Shown here piece after piece: positions 1-10,600 of a DNA stretch of 64,000 nt. The DNA comes from Agelaius tricolor. Its lineage: Eukaryota; Chordata; Aves; Passeriformes; Icteridae. The translations under genes were made by a program, and so were the position numbers. The stretch's first letter is position 1; every line of letters starts with the position of its first letter. The stretch lies in NCBI GenBank assembly GCA_023055355.1, contig JALJCS010000001.1, positions 103,419,881 through 103,483,880 of the forward strand. The letters are read 5' to 3'. The notes under the pieces were generated by a model. It worked only from the letters and a program-made list of their open reading frames with translations, did no database searches and was not told where the DNA came from.

Positions 1-744
1 TGGATTGCTCTGCTCTGTTACACCTTTTACCCTGTTGATGTAAAGCCTTTCTCTACACCTTCTCTACACCTGGCTCAAAAGCACTTACAGAACACCAGCT
101 AATGCACTTCCTCCAGAAATACTTCCAGTAGCAATGAGATTCACAGTTCTGTTTCTGGCCTTTCTGCCAGGAACGGCTGTGGCTTCTTCACAAAAGACAG
201 ATATCTGGCTTATGGTCCCAGGATTTCCAAACTATGTAGAAAAGGAATAATCTTCCTATTAACCCAACATAATGTGCCTATTTTGTTACACTGATTGGTG
301 TTTCCTTGATTCAACTGGAAGTTATTTTCATTGCCAACTTGAAGTCAAAGCTTTACAAAATATCCATGATCAAGTTTCTATTTTAATCCTCAAATTTAAT
401 CCTATAACATTATGTTTATTTCTGGTTAATATGCAAGGATAGTTGAGTCATGTAGTATTTACAGAATTAATTTATTTAATGTTTATTAAATCTGCATATT
501 TTACTGTTTTTAAAACTCATCCACTTGAGAGTTTCTTGCAAATTTGATTAAATTGTTGCTTAGGAAAAGGGCTTCAATTATTCTCCTTTTTCTCTGCACT
601 TTTTTGAGGAGTCACTGGAACTGAAAATAGTACTCTAAAGTGCACTGATGTACTGCTAAGCAGTGCAGCATAATTGCCTAGCTTGTTTAACATGACATTC
701 CTAATAATGCAACCCAGATAGCATTTATGGTATTTGAAATATGT
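1..744. other. Unassigned AT-rich DNA
   Basis: No coding frame, RNA gene or recognisable repeat is visible. The stretch is AT-rich with scattered short T and A runs and no microsatellite. Confidence 0.5.
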
Positions 745-1235
745 CATGTTGTTGACTCATTTAATTCATCATCTCCTAAAGTACCTAGATCTTTTTCTCT
801 ATCTGCAAAGTTACTGATTTATATATTTTATATGTATACGTTTAGTGGTTTTTTTCTTATCAGAGACGGTTGGCCTAATCTCATTAGATTCTGTATTCCT
901 TTTCAGGAACTATATCTTATTTATCATTGTTACAGTTGTTTTTTATTATTGGCAGGACAAACATATAATCCCTGGTCATGGTTACCAGAGTTCTGCAATT
1001 TAAAAAAAAAAGATGAGGTAGACACAGGCTCAGCCTTTTACATCTGTCTTGTACCACCATGATATTTTAAATACTTTCAGCCTTGTATTCATCTACAAAT
1101 GCAATTAACATATTCCCAACTTTAGTCTCCAAGTCATTATTGAAAATATTGAATGATACTGAAGCCAGAATGGATCCCTGAGAGACCCAACTTAATATCT
1201 TCCGCCAAACTGATGTTGAGTCATTAATATTAGAA
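745..1235 (-). mobile_element. Old, decayed CR1 LINE fragment
   Basis: Two patches read as the complement of a CR1 3' region. Around 760-800 there is the segment that in CR1 relatives reads as a note on 'acccagatccttttct', here ctagatctttttctctat. Around 1125-1200 there is the 'caagtcattattgaaaa ... ggatccctgagagaccc' block. The same block occurs in the much better preserved CR1 at 40.6 kb in the same orientation, where it reads gatcatcaataaagatatta followed by gagtcctgaggaacc. Divergence is high, so this is an old copy, possibly of an L3-like or early CR1 lineage. The 111-codon open frame at 727-1062 covers it and is not a gene. Limits are approximate. Confidence 0.6.
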
Positions 1236-2590
1236 TGGAAGAATAATTCATCCTGACTAATTTATTGGATGAGCCTTATTTTTTCATCTTCTTCTTGCTA
1301 GCAAACAGTAAACATTAATTGAAATGAAAAATCTAGTTTTCATTAAAAACCTACTGTAGAATTCTGTGATTACCACTTTTCTCTTGAAGTAGAAGAAATT
1401 GCATAGTAATGTATGCTTTAAACTGTGTACAGTGATATCACTATTTAGGATCTCTATACACAGAAGAGTCACAGAGCAAGAATCAAGCATGGAAATAATA
1501 TTTGCTCTTCATTAATTCCTATTATGGATGTACACAATGATTTCTCTGCCAGGAACCAGCTACTCCCTGTTCAAGATGGTATGGCTACTACAGACAACGT
1601 TTTTCAAAGTTCTCACTAATACTGTCTGTACTAGTGGATTATACGTGCATTAGAGCACTTTTTAGGTGCTGATGCCAACTGGCATGATGCTGCTCACCTC
1701 TCTGGTAGCCAACTCTCCTAGCTCCACTTCAGGGTATAGCATATAAGATGTTTATTGGGAATGAGCTAGCCTGTGTAAGCTCTATCTCCAGGCATGATCT
1801 GGGCCGTGCTAGTTGGCATGAGCCAGGTTAGTGCCAAGGAACATTTAAGTATTTATTCACATAGACAGTTGTATTCCAGCATCTGGAAATGTTCCCAGAC
1901 ATGACTGAATTTAATGTGAGAGGTACAGTTTAAAAGTCTATACTGAATGTTTGTGTGGCAGGTTGATCTGTTTTAAATTCATATCCCATTGTGCTGTTAA
2001 TTATTTCTCTTATATTCTCTGTTTCTGTGCAGATACATGTAGTAACTACTTGGAACTGTTTCCCAGCACAGCTTTCAGCATTGGTTTTATCTTGAATCTT
2101 TTTCCTTGAGGAAAATCAGATCATTCAGTAGCGAATGACTCTCTGCTTTTCAGCACATTTTGTTGCCTTTTCTGTTGAGGTCTTTTACTGGGACTGGAGG
2201 TGAAAGCAGTCAGCTACTGTTAAAAGCATAGAAAAACCTAGTAAATAACCAATATTTTCTGCTGAATCTTGAAAGCAATTACATATCTCTTGCACTAAAG
2301 AAGCAGAGAGTGCTGTTAGTGATTCATGGGAGTGTCCAAACCTGTAACACCTTCAGTTTATCCTCACAATACTGAAAAGTCTGGTTCCTTCTTAATTTTC
2401 ATGGTATTTCATATTTTAACTTGGTCAACCTGGTGTTTTCATCCTATAAACTCTGACAGATTCAAGCATATTAAAATCATGTTTCAGTATCTCCATCCAT
2501 GCATGTCATCTTGAACTTCAGTTTAGTTTGCATCTTTAATACTGTGCAATTTAATGTTTTAAGAACTTTCCATAACTCATAGCAATAAGT
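1236..2590. other. Unassigned DNA
   Basis: No gene or clear repeat is seen. A slightly GC-richer patch near 1660-1830 has a short inverted pair (atgccaact at 1672 and agttggcat at 1811), which could be a degraded element or chance. Confidence 0.45.
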
Positions 2591-2675
2591 TATGGAAATG
2601 CAAAGATGCAAATGAAGCAAAATTTAGCAAATGAAACAAAATGAAGCAAAATTCACACACACACACAAAAAAAAA
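2590..2675. repeat. Degenerate A-rich tandem-like segment with short CA run
   Basis: Variations of a short word (aatgaagcaaaat, tagcaaatgaaac, aatgaagcaaaat) follow each other and run into a short CA repeat and an A run. This is low-complexity sequence with no coding content. Confidence 0.5.
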
Positions 2676-2738
2676 AAGCTCCTTATCTTGCATATCTTAT
2701 TTGATGGTTGTTCTTTAGTAGCAGACTCCTTCTCCTTA

Positions 2739-2739
<1 letters not shown>

Positions 2740-2780
<41 letters not shown>
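2740..2780. repeat. Uninterrupted poly-A tract of 41 bases
   Basis: Positions 2740-2780 are all A. It is the longest perfect homopolymer in the window. No recognisable retroposed transcript lies immediately 5' of it, and CR1 does not end in poly-A. The minus-strand frame at 2683-2892 with a run of Phe is only this tract read as TTT codons. The exact length is uncertain in any assembly. Confidence 0.95.
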
Positions 2781-2783
<3 letters not shown>

Positions 2784-2799
2784 ATGAAAGATGAAGATG

Positions 2800-4436
2800 G
2801 GATTTAACAAAAAAAAAAGAGTTTTGAAGGAAAAGGATATTCAACAAATAATGGAAACAGTATAGCTTTATTTCATTTGAGCTTTGTTCCATAACTTTTA
2901 TCCTTTCTTCTTGCCACAGACACTGTTTCCCTCCTCCTCAACATAATTTAGATGTTTTATTAATACTTGCTCTAGGTAGTTTTATGGTGTTTTTGTGAGG
3001 TTTTCTTGCCAATATACAATTGCTGAATGACCAGATGTCTGATTCCTCTCAAAGGAGGTAAAGGGATAAATTGTGTTTGCTTTTCTCTCAGGAGAGACAA
3101 TAATTTTGGGGTCTTTTCTGTATCCTGATTCCAATTATCATATGAACTTTGAAAAAGTTAAATTCTTTATTAAATTGGTTGAAACTGGAAAGTGACTTCA
3201 GAAGTTATTTGTAAGATAGACAGTATAGTAGCTCAAGCCTTACTGCAGAAGAAGTAAGAAGAAACCAGACTAAAATAATACATCTGGAATAGATATCAGA
3301 ACTTCTGCTTATATATTCTTCTTGTATTTTTATAGATTTCAGCAAAATTCAGTTCATACAGTTCAATAATTTCCAATTATTCAACCTTAAATTTCTCAGT
3401 TTTATGTGATGTGACATACAAATCTTATTATATGATTCTTTTAATGTTTTTCAGGATGTTTTACATTATTGGCTCTTGACCACGAAATATTTATGTCAAA
3501 TGGCTCTAAGCCAAAAATGTGCCTTTTGTTAATAAAAATGCACTATGAATGGTTTAAAAGATGTCTGTGTTAAATGATGAATAAAACACTGAATGTTCCT
3601 TTCTATGGCCAAGTTGCTGTCTAGCTTGAGGTGCTAACAAAGAGTAAATTTTGTGGTCTCTGCTAAGCTTGGAACTGGAAACACTAGAGAAATTGCATGT
3701 TCAAGGGGTTTCAGAGCAGGACATAGAAAATGGCTTAGTATGTAAATGAAATAATAAGAGGAAAAGATCCAAAGAATATTCAGGGTGACCAAGGATATTG
3801 ACCCTCAGGATGATTAAATTAAGGTTACTGTGCTGTCCTGGTGCTCTGTGCCTTACCCTTTTTCCTGGGGGTGCATTCCCCATGGATGGGACAGCTGGCT
3901 CTGTGTGAGGCAGCTCGTGGATGGCATCATTTTAGAGCTGGCCTTTTGCCTTACTATGGCAGTGGTAAGCTGTTCAAGAAATAGCCTCCAAGTTGGTCCA
4001 GTCTTCCCAGCTGCAAGTGGCCACGTCAGCAAGAAGCAAGGTGAATAATGGCAGGAAATAGCTGCTTCAGCCAAACAAGTTCAATCTACTTGTGCTCATA
4101 TGTCAGTGCCAAGGTGGAGTGAGGTGAGAGTCAAGGTAAAATTTAAGGTGAAATGTCAAGCAGCTTTCACTGTAGGTTTTACCTCACACAAATTTTGGGA
4201 GTGCAAGCCACTTAACCAGAAAAAATTCTTTTTTTAAGCTTCCCTGCTTAATTTTTCCAGTTAAAAAATTACAAAGTGCTAGGTCCTGCCAGCTGTAGGG
4301 AAAAACCTCTTCACATTTCAGAGTTCTTCTATCACAGAAGTAATTTCTGAGGCAGTGGGACTTCTTCAGCAAGCGATGAATATTCATTTACACAATTCTT
4401 TCTGAGATAAGATGTTTATATATATTTGTCTAGCAG
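2800..4436. other. Unassigned DNA
   Basis: No repeat family is recognised. Overlapping open frames of 60-73 codons on both strands at 3700-4075 sit in a less AT-rich patch and cancel each other as coding evidence. Confidence 0.45.
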
Positions 4437-4750
4437 TGATGGTTGTTTACTTGGCAAAGTTTTGGTAGTAGGGGTCTACAGGAGTGGCTTCTCTGAGAAG
4501 ATGACAGAAGCTTTCCTTATGTCTGACAGAGCCAATGACATCTGGCTCCAAGATGGACCAGCTGTCAGGTAAGGCTGAGCCCTCAGAGACGGTGGTAGCA
4601 CCACTGGGATAACCTATTTAAGAAGGGGAAAAAGTTACTGTGGCAGAGCAAATCTCAGCCAAAGAGAGGAGTGAGACTATGTGAGAGAAACAGCTCTGCA
4701 GATACCAAGGTCAGTGAAAAGGGAGGAGGAGGAGGAGGTGCTCAAGAAAC
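4437..4750 (+). mobile_element. ERVL-type solo LTR or LTR fragment (avian family)
   Basis: The block matches in order what I remember of an avian ERVL LTR: a 5' part with ggcaaagttttggtag and gtggcttctctgagaag, then gacagagccaatgacatc, ctccaagatggaccagctg, a TATA-like ctatttaagaaggggaa (4614-4630), the R/U5 part gagaggagtgagactatgtg, and accaaggtcagtgaa followed by (GGA)6. The TATA-like element is preserved. No internal retroviral genes follow, so it is a solo LTR or truncated copy. The 5' boundary near 4437 and the 3' boundary are estimated, and I cannot see a convincing target-site duplication. Confidence 0.72.
4722..4739. repeat. Short GGA trinucleotide run
   Basis: About six GGA units. 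They fall in the downstream part of the LTR, where the family itself is rich in gga, so this is probably part of the element. Confidence 0.8.
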
Positions 4751-4963
4751 CCAAGTTATAGATTTCAGGCTAGTATTACACTCTTAAAACTGTATGAGTC
4801 CAAACAGAAAGGGAAGAAGATTCTAGCTTGATTTCTTCTTGACTCCTACACATGCATTTTGTAAACTTTCTATACATAAAACATGATAGATCATGAAAAT
4901 AAGATCCAACCAGAAGATCCATAGCTTAAGGTTTTAAAATCTGGAACTCTACAGATTTGGGTT

Positions 4964-4965
<2 letters not shown>

Positions 4966-4994
<29 letters not shown>
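4966..4994. repeat. CA dinucleotide microsatellite
   Basis: About 14 perfect CA units, followed by a short CATA/TATA stretch. The minus-strand frame ending in alternating Val-Cys is a reading of this repeat. Confidence 0.95.
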
Positions 4995-4998
<4 letters not shown>

Positions 4999-4999
4999 T

Positions 5000-6823
5000 A
5001 TAATAACACCACACTTAAACAACTGACCAATGTTTTCTCAGCTGGGAACTGTCCAGGGCATGTGGGACAGATATTCAGCCAGCAGGAGAAGGCAGGGGGT
5101 AAGAAGAATGAAACACATGTCATTCCTTTTTGTCTTGAAGCATGCTTCCTCTCCAAAGTCTGCTTCAGCTGGGGGCCAGGGCAAAAAGCAGGGTGGCAAC
5201 CAGGGTGTAGCTGGGAAAACCATCTCTCTGTGCTTCTACTAGGTGAGAGGGAAAAGACAAATCTTTTCAGAGTGGGACAAAAGAAATGAGAGACATGCAA
5301 TCTCAGACATGGAATACATAGGTAACTCTTTCCAGAGCAGGAAATACAGAGATATTTGAAGGGATAAGGTTGATAGGAGAGAAAGAGACAACTAAAGAGT
5401 ACCTGAGCTTTAACAAGTTGGCTACTGACATCAGTCTTTCCAGCAGAGATTCATAGTCTTCACTGCCCACCTTATTTTTCTGTTGGGATCTTTTCACAAC
5501 AGTGTCCAAATCTCGTTGGAGTTACCTATTCTCACCTGATTTCTTTGTAACTATTTATAGCTAAGGTGTTCTGATAAGAGCTGTTTCTGAAGGACTTGTA
5601 GCTTGGCCAGCTGTCCTCTATTTCGTGCCAGAGAATAACTGATTGCCTCAAATCTTTCCAGATCTCATTTCTGAAGCTGTAGTTGAAATGCAAAAGGAAC
5701 TAGAGTGAGGCTTGAAGCTCCTGGATACCTTTTCATATTATATATAAACAGGAAAAGTTGTTTTCTGTCAAAAACTCAGATAAAGATGATCGCATGATCC
5801 ACATCCTACTAAACCCTCCAGTGTTATCTTTCTGAAAACTTATTTATCACAGGAACAGTAGGGAGCTCTGGCTCAATGTAAGATTTTATAGCACTTGAAA
5901 GGACACTTAATCAGAGACTCATTTGTAATTTAATTTTATTATACTTAAAGATACTATAAATACAAATTTAGGGACTGAGACTGCAAGTCTTTATTCATGC
6001 AAATAGCCCCATTGCACTCAGAAAGACTATTTCTGTGATTACAGAATGAGCTCTTAGGTTATTGGGAAGCTACACAGCTGTTAATCAGACAATATAATTT
6101 TCATAATAGTTATTCAGAAAAGGGATCTATAGCCGTGTCAAGAGGGAATGAAAGAATATTGAAATGGAAGGTATGTGTGAGAAAAATTGCAATCACATAA
6201 TAAAAACATTTATTATATTACAGTCTATAAATAAACTCCGGTGTATGCCATTTGTCCTTCACATGCAAATCTACCTTAGAATTTATTTTTATTTTTTAAA
6301 AAAGAATTCATATTCAGATTCAAACAGTCTACTTCTGTTTAATCATCTATGAGAGGAATTCTCTTAATTTTGTCCAGCATGTAGAAATTATTTTCAGTTC
6401 TTGCCTGTCAGTAAAACTAGGTCTGTGTTAAAAAGTTACTGTTGCACCAGTGACAATCTTTGTATCTGGCATGATTGCACAGCCAGATTTGATAACTGGC
6501 ACAATTACAGTAGCAGAGGCTGTTCTGGTATAGACAGTACTCAGATATGTAGCTTGTAGATAAATGTTCTGTAAGTGGTGTCTTTAGCACAGTGGGTGAA
6601 TTAGTTGTGATGTTTCAATAATTCCTTTTTCTACACATTAAAAAAAATTGTTTCCTTTACCACAATTTGATCTTTTAATATAGAATACATTCAAGACTAG
6701 AATGTATATTAATTTGATTTATTTTTAGTTGTACAGAAGCTAGATACATGTACTAAACCACTTATACTGGGAAGCTACAGAAGATGGAAAGTGGGTCTTA
6801 CCACTGGCATGCACTTGCAGGAT
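5000..6823. other. Unassigned DNA
   Basis: No gene seen. Overlapping 60-112 codon frames in several phases at 5030-5300 lie in a GC-richer patch and look accidental. A segment near 5960-6060 vaguely resembles old amniote interspersed repeats but cannot be assigned. Confidence 0.45.
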
Positions 6824-6962
6824 CTCAGAAGGGTTTGGGTTGGAAGGAAACCCACAAGGATCATCCAGTCCAGCTCATAAATGAACAGCACATACAGGGA
6901 TCAAACTCACAACCTTGGTGCTGTTAGCATCATGCTCCAACCAACTGAGCTAATCTCAGGCT
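6824..6962 (-). mobile_element. tRNA-Ile-derived SINE with CR1-like tail (TguSINE1-like)
   Basis: Read on the minus strand, the element begins with a tRNA-Ile-like body: gagctcagttggttggag... is seen here in complement as ctccaaccaactgagct, followed by the anticodon arm and the B-box equivalent, in complement as agggatcaaactcacaac. This is joined to a CR1-type 3' tail, in complement as tgggttggaaggaaaccc and ggatcatccagtccagctc. The tRNA-Ile plus CR1-tail architecture is that of TguSINE1, mobilised in trans by CR1 machinery. The A and B boxes carry changes and the acceptor stem is absent, so this is not a tRNA gene. Confidence 0.82.
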
Positions 6963-6965
6963 TAT

Positions 6966-9900
6966 GTGTCCAGCTCCCAGACAATATCTGTGCACTGCTG
7001 GGGGACAGCCTAAGGCAGGTATCATTCCAATAAAGGTTTAGGTGCAGCTCCCCTGCTTTGGCAGACAAATGGTTGTATGTTATTGAATGGAGGACTCAGA
7101 CCCATGCCCTGCTGATTTGGCTGAGGCCACAAAAAAGTCCTTGTCTTTTTTTACTAATATGCATGTCGTCTTAGCCTCCTCACCCAGTGCCTCTCTCATC
7201 TCAATAGAAAGACATAGGCATTGCCAGTAGGTTCAAGCTGACTTAATATCTTAATTAGAATGATTACATTACCCATGGACTTCAGAAGGATCTGTATTGA
7301 TTAAGTTAGAGCAGATGTTACCTTAGTCAAAGCTCAGTGAGCTAAATCTTAGGCTGAATCCCTCATGGAGGCAACTGTGAAGGAAGAACATTTTCCAGCT
7401 GAAATCTCAGTAGCAGCAGCCTGGAAACTGCAGAATGAATGTGAAAAAAGGGCCAAAGGCATTCATGCTACAGTGTGCTGCAGAGACACTGCAAGGTTTC
7501 ATGGGAAGCTGTGAGGTATTTGAAATCTGAGAGATAATAAATAGGCTTGGAGGAAATAAAAATAAGTAGCTATATATGTGTAGATAATTGTATATTATTA
7601 GGACACTCTCTTAAAGAGTAAGTAGTCTACTTAAAATATGATTTGGGCATATTTTTATGAGCTTTTACCAGCAACTCACTTGCACTGTTTTTAGACATGA
7701 ATGTGCTAGGTGAGGTATAGCTTTTTAAAAAGTAAAATCATTTCAGTCTCTTGTCATTTTGCAGTGTTTGAAGTGGACAGTTGTGTGACTGTAAAAGGTG
7801 GAAATGTTAATTCTTCTGACGGGATTTTGAACTTACTTCTTACTTTTAAATGCCCCAAATATCAGAAAACTGAGAATAGAACCCAACAGATCAAATTCAT
7901 CTGCACTGCGTTATCTTTAATATATCCATGACTCCAACACCACAAGCCCTCATCCAGAGGACTCCCACAACATGTGATTCCTGTTCTTTGTATGCTCTCT
8001 CTAGGGCTATTCCTTTCTGTATCCATATTTCATATGTCAGACTTAAAGGACAGACTTCTCAAATCACCTGACAACAGTGAATGACTGCTATGTAAGCATA
8101 CAGCTTGTAATTCATGCAAAAGCGTCTTTGTGGTGACAGCAAATCTTTACGTGTCCTTCCTGAAGGAGCGTTGTTGACATGGAACCATCAAGATTTGTGG
8201 ATGAGTCTGTGTGCAGTGATTGACAAAGTGCTTGTGCTGCTATTAGTAAATGTAGCTCCTCAATGGCTGCACAGGTACTATCAGAAATGCATTAATTTCC
8301 TGATATATTGCTGTCCTCTCCTAAAGCTATGACGTGCCTGACAGGATGGCAACTGAGCTCTTTCCTCCCCAAACAATACAGTTAAGAGTTGTTCCTCACA
8401 AACATTACTCAACCATGAGCTAAGGGCAGCAAGAGGGCATCTTGCACAATGTGGAAAGCGATCATAGTGTCTTGGATTCACCACAGAACTCATGCACCTT
8501 GGATAGGAGTCCAAAGATGTACAGTGCTTGATATCCATGTATTTAACTGAGAAAAGGAGCCTTCAGCCTGCTCTGAAGGCTGTGAACCCACAGGGCACAC
8601 TATTAATCCAAGAGGCAACTTCTTCCACAAGATACTTATCTGAAGGAGTCTGTAGCAGTCACAGTACTGTATCTTCATAGAAGCTGAAAAGAATCCGCAA
8701 TCCTTTAACAATGTTTCATAGTAAGAAAATTAGGAAGTGTAAGAGTTCTACACAAACTATCCATGTACTCAGCAGAAATTAAGATGGCAGATACTCTGTT
8801 GGAACACCTGAATTAACTCCTTCGAGCTATAAGGACTTGTTCATAGCTGATTGATGCATTTAACATAATTATGAATTACTAGGGCTTTTAACCAATGGTT
8901 TGAAGCAAATGCACACCATGTGCATTTACACTAGAAAGTAGACAGTATTTAAACAGCGGCAGTGGCAGAATAATAAATCAATGGAGTTACTGCTGGATGA
9001 ACTTCTCAATTTTCTAGTAGATGCTGCATGACTGAATTTTCAAAGCAAGGCTTTTTTTTTTTTTTTTAACCATGATTCAGAAGTTACTGAGCTTTTATAG
9101 CCAAATAACAGGTTTCTTGTATTTTTCTGTAAGTTGCTATATATAGATTTATGTTTCTGCAAATACTATATATGGTCTGAAAATCATCTTTAAACTGCCT
9201 GATTTAGCCTTGCTGACTGCTAGCACTTTTTAAACTACAGTTACTACCTGCTGTTTTAGTTCTAAAATTAATTCATAGAAGATGCCTGTCTTAAGGCCAG
9301 TTTGCAAAATCTCAATTATTCTTTAGGGTATCATAATCTGGGAATATCAGTGTTGAGGACAGGAAGATTAAAATAAAGTTCAAGAGCATATTCAGAGAGC
9401 AGTTGTCAAATAGCCTTCTTTCCAAGAAAACTCGATCCTAATTAATGATACCTTTGTAAAAACATTAACAAAATTTCTTATCCCTGAGCTGATGGGTTTG
9501 ATCCACTTGAAAGATAGATGGACAACTATGAAAAGGATGTCTGAACATACAGAACATAAAAGGCTTTCTAGAGACTTTGAAAATGGATCAGCTGGAAAGC
9601 AAATTAATTTGGACAAGTGAACGGAGGATCCTGATGGTCACAATGTATGGAAAATTAGATGGACATTCTTCAGGGTGAAGGAGCTACTTTCATTCTTGAA
9701 GAGTTTACATGCAGAATCAGTGCAAAGTAGCCATGGTGTAAACAGGAATAAAAATTCTCTCTTTTTTTTCAGTCTGCAGCTCAAACTCTGTTTACTTCCC
9801 AAGGAATATTTTAAATGTAATTACTTTTTGTTCTCAGAGATCTTGTGGGTTTTTTTAAGAATGCTGTAGTAGGAATAATTTCATGTAAATATTCTCAAAA

Positions 9901-10474
9901 AAATATAGAGAAAAATAAATCTTAGGAGAAGTAATGAAATTTTAAAAAATATTGTCAGTTTCTTATTTTTGGCTTCAGGTCAGGGCTATAAGTGAAGGTG
10001 TGAATTACATCGTTGACAGATGAGAACCTAAAAGACAAATGTGGGTGGTTACAAGACCAAGCTCATGATGGTAAAAATAGTTTCATGACTAGTATCTTGA
10101 GTGCCTGTACAACAGTGGGTGGACAGACACACACCATTCCAGATCCACCATTACATCATTCAGATCAGTTAACTATGTTTTCCATTTGTTTGGGTTTGAG
10201 ATCTAAGCATTTCTTTCTGAAATATGAAGCCTCCCTCTAAAAATCTGTACATATGTTTATCAGCTTCAAGCTGAAGAGTCTAAATCCTGCCATCATTTGA
10301 TGTTCTGAACACCCACTATAATTTATATTTTAAAAAGATTATTATACTTTATTTGTGGTTTTCTATGTATTTTATGCCAGAACTGTAAGAAAATATTCCC
10401 ATACATAAATAAAAGAAACTTCACTGATATAATAACACATAGGGTATGCATATGAATCTTTCTATAAATTATAG
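6966..10474. other. Unassigned DNA
   Basis: About 3.5 kb without a supported gene or identified repeat. Contents noted: a T16 run near 9050-9067, short AT-rich palindromes such as ctatatatag near 9137 (MEF2-like but unremarkable in AT-rich DNA), and small open frames at 8114-8711 on both strands that overlap each other. Confidence 0.45.
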
Positions 10475-10600
10475 TAACTCAAAGCACTTTACAAATGCCA
10501 ATTAAGCCTTGTAGAGCATATCAGAAATTTGCAACTTACCACCTCATTTTACAGATATGAAGATGGGCAGTTGTGACTCATGAGCTACGAGCATTCAAAT
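10475..10600 (+). mobile_element. Possible MIR/CORE-SINE-like remnant
   Basis: The words aaagcactttacaaatgcc and cctcattttacagatatgaa, about 60 bp apart, are in the order and spacing found in MIR-type SINEs (tttaca ... cattttacagatgagg). The middle is poorly matched. This is a weak call based on two motifs. Confidence 0.35.

Noticed and set aside
1672..1819. Inverted repeat (atgccaact / agttggcat) as a possible MITE or LTR edge
   Set aside because: Nine bases only, no target duplication and no known family. Likely chance.
6893..6962. tRNA-Ile gene on the minus strand
   Set aside because: Only the tRNA-like body is present, with base changes in the arms, no acceptor stem and a CR1-like tail fused to it. 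It is a SINE.
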